Shown: in pieces, positions 4,855 through 5,254 of the stretch
How positions within the stretch are numbered: the first letter of the stretch is position 1
How the letters are laid out: each line of letters begins with the position of its first letter
From: Lentisphaeria bacterium
GTDB lineage: Bacteria > Verrucomicrobiota > Lentisphaeria > Victivallales > Victivallaceae
Assembly: GCA_900768515.1 (NCBI GenBank)
Contig: CAAGDG010000122.1
Location: forward strand, 1-5,254
Length of the DNA: 5,254 bases
Direction: 5' to 3'
Notes under the pieces: model-generated
Database searches by the model: none
What the model was told of the DNA's origin: nothing
Seen by the model: the letters and a program-made list of their open reading frames with translations, nothing else
Made by a program: the position numbers and the translations under genes

Positions 4855-5254
4855 ATGGTATTGTCGGGGGATTCTTTTTCCAAGCTGAACCTTTATTTGA
4901 AGGTGGTGGCGCGGCGGCCCGACCGTTATCACGAAATTGAAACGCTGTTTCTGCCGCTGCCGGAGCCGGCCGACCGGATTTCCATCGATCTGGAGGGGGC
5001 GCCGGGAATCCGGGTGGTCTCCACGCTTCCGGAGCTGCCGGAAAATCTTGAGAATCTGGCGGGGCGGGCGGCGCTCGCGTATGCGGATCTGGCCGGAGTG
5101 GAGCCGCGCTGGTCGATCCGGATTGAGAAACGCATTCCGGTCGCCGCCGGCATGGGGGGCGGCAGCTCCGATGCGGGAACGGTGCTTGTGCTGCTCAACC
5201 GTCATTTCCGGAAACTTCCGGAGGAGAAGCTGACGGCGCTGGCGCTGACGCTCG
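4855..5254 (+). CDS. ispE: 4-diphosphocytidyl-2-C-methyl-D-erythritol kinase IspE, 5' part
   Basis: The first 133 codons of a GHMP-family kinase that phosphorylates CDP-methylerythritol in the cytoplasmic MEP pathway to isoprenoid precursors, which also supply the lipid carrier for cell-wall and LPS sugars. My translation begins MVLSGDSFSKLNLYLKVVAR. Family marks are the N-terminal SKLNLYLKV (9-17; K10 matches the active-site lysine of E. coli IspE), RRPDRYHEIETLF (20-32), ENLAGRAALAY (66-76) and the ATP-binding glycine loop PVAAGMGGGSSDAG (95-108). The window stops after ALTL, exactly before the expected GADVP segment with the catalytic aspartate, so completeness cannot be judged. Complete family members are about 280-290 residues. 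It is 24 nt downstream of the oxidoreductase gene on the same strand. Confidence 0.94.
   Translation, partial: MVLSGDSFSKLNLYLKVVARRPDRYHEIETLFLPLPEPADRISIDLEGAPGIRVVSTLPELPENLENLAGRAALAYADLAGVEPRWSIRIEKRIPVAAGMGGGSSDAGTVLVLLNRHFRKLPEEKLTALALTL

Noticed and set aside
3673..5205. 510-codon open frame on the minus strand opposite the oxidoreductase and ispE
   Set aside because: Arginine/histidine-rich composition, no domain, and it crosses the divergent promoter region; the plus-strand genes are unambiguous.

Overview
The window looks like chromosomal DNA of a GC-rich, Gram-negative (LPS-making) bacterium. It has lipid A (lpxA), isoprenoid (ispE) and nucleotide (pyrH) housekeeping genes beside a CBM9-like carbohydrate-binding protein and an envelope lipoprotein. 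The mix of these genes, and the Gfo/Idh/MocA type present, recall the PVC group (Lentisphaerota/Victivallis-like or Verrucomicrobiota). That placement is an inference from gene style only.

Layout: two gene sets diverge from a 166-bp intergenic region (3648-3813). Leftward on the minus strand run pyrH (UMP kinase), lpxA (UDP-GlcNAc O-acyltransferase), a LivK-type periplasmic ligand-binding lipoprotein, and a CBM9-like protein. The spacing is very tight: 26 nt (or a TTGA overlap), 21 nt, then an ATGA overlap, so this is probably one operon. Rightward on the plus strand run a Gfo/Idh/MocA NAD(P)-dependent oxidoreductase and, 24 nt later, the first 133 codons of ispE, cut off by the window edge. 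The leftmost 147 bases hold two exact copies of a 63-bp sequence at an 84-bp period. The right-hand copy forms half of a 13-bp perfect palindrome into which the 3' end of the CBM9-like gene runs.

How the genes fit together: pyrH, lpxA, the oxidoreductase and ispE serve UTP/UDP-sugar supply, lipid A and isoprenoid synthesis, so the core is an envelope-biogenesis neighbourhood. The oxidoreductase beside lpxA could be GnnA-like, oxidising UDP-GlcNAc toward a 3-amino sugar lipid A precursor, but no aminotransferase partner is visible. The solitary solute-binding lipoprotein coupled to a CBM9-like protein is the accessory part and has no permease or ATPase in view. I found no tRNA, rRNA, CRISPR array, transposase or phage gene. 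No clearly new system is proven here. The best leads are the coupled binding-protein/CBM9 pair, the repeat that supplies the end of a coding sequence, and the possible lipid A variant.
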